Assembly: GCA_963585895.1 (NCBI GenBank)
Contig: OY757917.1
Coordinates: forward strand, 109,411,256 to 109,475,255
Source of the DNA: Sepioteuthis lessoniana
Taxonomy: Eukaryota; Mollusca; Cephalopoda; Myopsida; Loliginidae
Length of the DNA: 64,000 nucleotides
Reading direction: 5' to 3'
The position numbers and the translations under genes are program-made. The notes below the pieces were generated by a model. It was not told the origin of the DNA. It saw only the letters and a program-made list of their open reading frames with translations, and searched no databases. The stretch's first letter is position 1, and every line of letters begins with the position of its first letter. Positions 59,211-64,000 of this stretch are shown piece after piece.

Positions 59211-60864
59211 CTGTAGGTTATGTAGTTTTCAAATGTACCCAAAGGTGTTGAAAAAAAGAAAGAAAAAAAAAGAAATAAGCGATAAATATAAATATATTCC
59301 AGATTGTTGGCATTTAAAATTTCGGTTAATATTCCTGCGTTATAATACAATTAATTTCAATCCCTCGAAGAAAAAAAAGCACGTCATTTATATCAACTTT
59401 TAAAATGCATGCTTGGCTTAGTGAACACACACACAGAAAAACAAAGAAATGCACGAGGGTCGACTGAAATGTTCATTGACTGACGAAAATAATTTCAAGG
59501 AATCTGACTAAACGATATATAATTATGCAACATAGATGCCATTTTTTTCCACACCCTTCTTCCATCAGTGATACACTACCTGGATATCATTGGTAAAATG
59601 TCATCAGTAACATATATTACGTCATCTCAAGAACTTTTCAGCACACCCTCTTGCAACTAAGAATTACACATATTTAGTAAAACTACCAGTCTCAAAATAC
59701 TTTTACTTTAAAAAATGAAATGTTCATGATGGACAACAAAATTATTCCTGTTGATTAAAATTTTCTGAAATTCTGAAGTGCGTCATTAAAAACTAAAATA
59801 TTTCTTCTCATTTGCAAATGACAACAAATATTTAGAAGAATTGAAATAAAGTTGATTCAGTCTGGATTCTGACTAACTTAGAACTTTGCAAACGTGGTAA
59901 ATTTAGAAACGCAGCCCGAAAATGTAATCACATATCAGAAACTCTCTTAGAGAAAAAAAAAGTAATGTGACGTTTTCGGGTTTTGACATTAGAACAAATC
60001 GCTCAGTCACGTTAAAGAGGCCGAGTATAATCGAAGTAAGCAAAGAAATTCTTTAAACGGTGGGTAAAACTGAAAGACAGTGAAAAGCTGCGAAAATATA
60101 TGCACTTTGCAAGTGGAAATTGTAGAACGTAAAGATAATTCCTGAATCCATCATGGTTTATGCAAATGGAAACCTGCTCTTGTTGCAATTCAACGTGGAC
60201 GGAAAAACGGTAAACCAGATGAGGAATTGACACCACCAGAAGATATTAATATCAACTAGAACACAGATGCATATACTGCAGTATTCAATTGACTTGTGTA
60301 ACATGATCTCTAATGGAATACATCTGATACGACTGATGTGAAATTTCTTTCTGTTCAAAATGATACTACAAAATAGAAAAAAAAAAGAATATTTCTAATA
60401 TTCCATTATCATGAATCTAAATAAATTTTAGTCTTGAATGTTTCTTGAATGGTTTCGTAAGGCGTATTCAAAATGTTCCGATCTCCAGAAATCATCAACT
60501 AACAATTATGAGAATATGAATCAACTGCTATTATGACTTCTGTGCAGCTACCTATTGTTATTGCAGTAGTAGTAGAAGTATTATTATTATTAATAATAAT
60601 AATAACAGCAAGGACAACATTAGTATAGGAATCGGGCCGGTGACTGATGCTTACTCATATCGACAAACGGTTAACGCACAAACCAGAATCTGACCAACAC
60701 AAAATTATCTAAAACCTAATCAATTACAGAAGACAAAAGGATCTTTAGTTAACAAGAGTAGAAAAAAATGTCTCATTGTGGCATAATGCTTAAGTCATCT
60801 CCTTAATAGTGGAATGCCGACAGTGCTAGAACATATCTTTAACATTGCCAGCAACCATATTTCC
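59211..60864. other. Intronic AT-rich stretch
   Basis: No extra EGF exon is visible. A short triplet tract (ATT/AAT) lies at 60580-60604. Around 60770-60835 a tRNA-like phrase may be an old SINE. Confidence 0.4.
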
Positions 60865-61215
60865 ATTCTAGCAGACGAGAGAATAAAAAATAAAAAAATC
60901 GAAAAATTGAAAAATATTGGGGCATTGCCAGAGAATTTAAGAGAAAATGGGGTATGAATTTTACTGTGATATTAATCATATTTGGAGCCTTTGGAAAAGT
61001 CCCAAAAAGCTTGGAGAAAAAAAAAAGAGTAAAATTAGGATCAGATGAAGAATAGTGACAGTTCTAATCACACTAGCACACTGCAAATATCTGCTAGAAC
61101 TTTCAGAAGCATTCTAGTGAACTAAAAAATTAGCTCTCACTCAGTCTTCATTGAAAACCACCAGATTCTACTGGTGTGAAAAATACGCGAGGAATTATTA
61201 TTATTATCATCATTG
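60865..61215 (+). mobile_element. 3' end of the 6.6-kb type LINE
   Basis: The plus strand reads the C-terminal block MNFTVILIIFGAFGKVPKSL near 60955, matching MKVTVIPIVISVLGTVPK at 7485. The 3' untranslated phrase follows (TAGCTCTCACTCAGTC.TCA.TGAAAACCA) and the element ends in ATTATTATT triplets at 61196-61210. It is 5' truncated and more diverged than the 7.4-kb copy. Confidence 0.7.
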
Positions 61216-61618
61216 ATGCTGCGTTTGGTGATATACGAAGTGTTATTTATGGCCATGGTAATGAGGGTGTCTGAACTGAGAGGACATTTCAAAAATAAAT
61301 CCAGTATCTAGAGCAATAGAACTGTCCGGCTGACTCTGTATTCTCATTCTGTCTATTGTTTCACGACCTGCTTTTCCGCCTTTAATATAATTCATTAGGA
61401 AAAAGAGATATGTAAATCACACTGTGTATAGGGAGAAGTGCCAAATCTGTCAACTCTTGATTTCTCCAATTGTCTTTCACTTTTTCTCGTCAGTGGCGTC
61501 ATCCTTACTGTCAGGCGTTCTCCATCTTTTGATTTCTAAATTTTCTCTTTTAGTTATCACAAGTGTATATCATGGTTCGCTTGGGAAATCAAGTGCCACC
61601 AAGTGTCCCCAAAGATTT

Positions 61619-61922
61619 ATAATCAAAACGTGGTGTAATGGTTATCGTCGTAGGAAATGGACACGGCGATACGAGTTCAAATCCTGGACGATACTGATTG
61701 CATTTCACATAGTACTAATACCCTTGGGAAAGGTATGAATCCAATTATTCTCCCTTGAGCTATGGGTAAATAATAGGAAAGACTAGGTTCTTCAGCCTTG
61801 GTTAGGCAACTAGTCTAGGAGAAGGAAAACTCTGAATTCAAATCTGTTAAACTTCGCTTATAAATTTACCTTGTGTCATATCCTGCCCGAGCGGAGGGGT
61901 TGGTAAATATGATAATCAAAAC
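61619..61922 (+). repeat. tRNA-derived SINE family A, full-length copy with target-site duplication
   Basis: The element (61630-61911, 282 bp) is flanked by the identical 11-mer ATAATCAAAAC (61619-61629 and 61912-61922). A perfect RNA polymerase III A box TGGTGTAATGG is at 61631-61641 and a near-perfect B box AGTTCAAATCC at 61674-61684. The tail ends TGGTAAATATG with no poly(A). This copy could keep an internal promoter and is the best reference for the family in the window. Confidence 0.92.
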
Positions 61923-63238
61923 TAAACGTAGCATATTTTTACAGCATTTTATCAATTTAGTAGCTCCCATTTTTGGAGTAAATAGATTGTTCTTCTCTTT
62001 GCAATTATTTTACTAAGTGCTATTATTACATGAACTCTTTGGGAGTTTTCTTTTTCCCGTTACTAATACTCATAGAATTTGATTTGATCTTTATTAAATT
62101 ATCTGTCAATTTCTTATCTCATTTATCTTTAATAATATATCCAGCAATTTTTTTAGAGAATTAATAAGGAGTTTAATGAGAATAATTCTATTCCTCTTTT
62201 TAAATATCATCCTCGAGATTCGCAGAACACTTAGGATTTATTTCAAGTGTATTTAGGGTGAAAGTCAACACTAGTTAAAACAATCACTCCATCGATATGT
62301 CTATCCTTTAATTAGTACCAAATTAAATCGTCTAATATAATAATTAAAGATTAATATAAAAATGACGAATAATACAAAGACATGTCAAAATTTCCAACTC
62401 TTTTATCATTAGATATTAAAATAAAATGTCATAGAAAATGAAAACAAACCGTGTACTGTAGCCAAACAATTTAAAGTCTCAGTTATAAAAGAAAAGCTTC
62501 TTAGTTGTGAGTTATTTTTCTAATCTCACTTTAATCTGCTTTTGCAAATTCAATTTGACATTCTGTTAATGTGACCTATCTACACGATAAGAAACTCTCC
62601 CTCTTTCACAAATACTAACTTCTTCACTCTCCTGGAGACTTTCTCCCAGCAACCGAACCTGACAGTTTTTGGGCCGATACTTCTACCTGCTTTCATAATA
62701 CTCCTATTTTGTATATATGCTCTGTTCTTGAATACACTTGTTCCATCTACTTTCTTCTCTTCCGTGTTTTATTTCTGGCCCCTAACAGGCCACAACGGAT
62801 TCCTTGCTCTAACGACGAAAGAGTTTATCACCACACAATGTTGTAATGAATAGCATCCATAAGAATGTGTAAAACTAATCCAGATAGAAAAAAATATCAA
62901 GTTTAGAAAAGGATAAAATATTGCACCAGTCATATATATATGTGTGTGTGTGTGTGTGTGTTGGTTTTCATGTCATAATTATTTTCAAAGACAACATAGA
63001 AAAAAACTATTAAGAGACTGGGCATGCAAAAAAAAAAAAACAGCTTTAAAAAACTCACCAGTGATCTGTTTAAATTATTTGTGAAAACAACTAAATAATT
63101 AAACTACACACAAAAACAAAGCAAAAACAACAATTGAAAAAAAGATCGCAGAAATTACAAAAGAAATAAAATGAAATCTCATAAATACCAATTTTTTGCC
63201 TTAGATTTATCAGGCCTCATGTAACATAAATTTCTTAC
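61923..63238. other. Intronic AT-rich stretch
   Basis: A TA/TG microsatellite is at 62934-62961. No exon or mobile element is recognised. Confidence 0.45.
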
Positions 63239-63385
63239 CCTGTTGGCAATTAGGCCTGTTAAAATAACCATCTTGGCATTCACAAGATGGTAAAGGACCC
63301 CTGAATCGGTGGCAGTTTGAAGGTTTTTTACAGTAACACTTCTTAGAACAGTCCCAGCCGTATGTGTTAGCGGGGCAGGCAGCAA
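63239..63385 (-). CDS. Receptor exon: 8-cysteine EGF-like domain
   Basis: A 147-bp exon has acceptor CTGTGTACTAATTCCAG and donor CAGG/GTAAGAA, phase 1 at both ends. It reads AACPANTYGWDCSKKCYCKK, PSNCHRFRGPLPSCECQDGY and FNRPNCQQ. Eight Cys and the CP..TYGW.C opening are typical of the laminin-type EGF repeats of Tie and MEGF proteins. The last base joins to TC of the next exon to give Val, leading straight into TPPRIVD of the Ig exon. Further EGF exons and the N-terminus must lie beyond the right edge. Confidence 0.93.
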
Positions 63386-64000
63386 CTGGAATTAGTACAC
63401 AGAAAAGAAAGTGGAGAAAAACAAAGAAATAAAAAGATTAGAAAACGGGAATATTAGAAAAGTTATTTTTCTGTTTTTTTTTCTTTTGTTGTGAGTTAAA
63501 AGAACAAATGTTAATGATCAGTTTATTTGGAGTTAGTGACACAAAAAAATAAGCTCATGTCAGATTTTAAATCATGTTGACGGAACAGATTAAAAATAGT
63601 GTTATATAGCTTTTAGTTATTCAACTTATCTTGACACTAGGCCAGAAGTGTGGTGCATCTTGTTGGAATACAACTCATGAGCAACAGTCTGCTGGTCTAG
63701 CTTGCAAACAAAGATTAAAAAAAAACAACCGAACAATATCGTAGTATAGTTATTAAATTTTTCCATATTATTGAAATTTTAATAACCAGTCACATCGTTT
63801 GAAAAATTGTCAAAGTTCTCACTTGAGTACGTCTATAGAGCAAGACTGTATTTCCTATATTAATTTTCTTTCATAGTAAAATACATAACTCTCGTATATT
63901 TGATGTTGGCTAGTGAATAATCATTAAGATGGAAAATGAATTGAAAAATCACATGAGACTTTTGACAAGATATCTCACAGAGTGATGCGATGCTCAAAGG
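63386..64000. other. Intronic stretch to the window edge
   Basis: No further exon is visible upstream of the EGF exon. Confidence 0.4.

Overview
This is a eukaryotic, AT-rich, gene-poor and repeat-dense window. Its long (AT)n, (TG)n and (CT)n microsatellites, tRNA-derived SINEs, RTE-type LINEs, Penelope-like elements and widely spaced exons of a metazoan receptor fit a coleoid cephalopod, most likely an octopus. That assignment comes from overall character and recalled repeat families, not from a search. There are no operons or bacterial features.

The one host gene I can support is on the minus strand and enters from the right edge. Five exons with consensus splice sites and matching phases run 63385-63239 (8-Cys EGF), 59210-58920 (Ig), 54679-54514 and 51804-51632 (the two halves of one FN3 domain) and 40064-39973 (first half of a second FN3). 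Joined, they give one open frame with the order EGF, Ig, FN3, FN3. That is the juxtamembrane half of a Tie-like receptor ectodomain; some molluscan receptor tyrosine phosphatases may share it. The 5' end, the rest of the second FN3, the membrane segment and the catalytic domain are not visible. I found no further exon left of 39973.

The rest is decayed mobile DNA. At 0.6-1.3 kb, 6.3-7.7 kb and 60.9-61.2 kb are pieces of a non-LTR element that appears to be of the restriction-like-endonuclease type. Mariner transposase relics lie at 4.4-5.4 kb (+) and 10.7-11.5 kb (-). RTE-like LINE copies are at 18.8-22.0 kb (+), 45.8-47.2 kb (-) and 54.8-55.9 kb (-). A Penelope-like element lies at 24.7-27.2 kb (-), and a gag-like LINE ORF1 at 42.2-43.6 kb (-). 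A hAT-like non-autonomous element occupies 22571-23522. A 790-bp poly(A) retroposon bounded by a 33-36 bp direct repeat lies at 40653-41442. A tRNA-derived SINE family has at least seven copies, three of them with target-site duplications. A composite repeat with internal sub-repeats occurs at least five times. Hammerhead-ribozyme-like folds are readable at 41583-41626 and, in a second repeat family, at 17.69 and 52.84 kb.

The parts relate in only two ways: the receptor exons are one gene whose introns hold the repeats right of 40 kb, and several elements are nested (SINE in RTE, microsatellite in mariner, hAT in microsatellite). Left of 39973 no host gene is supported; it may be more intron or intergenic DNA.
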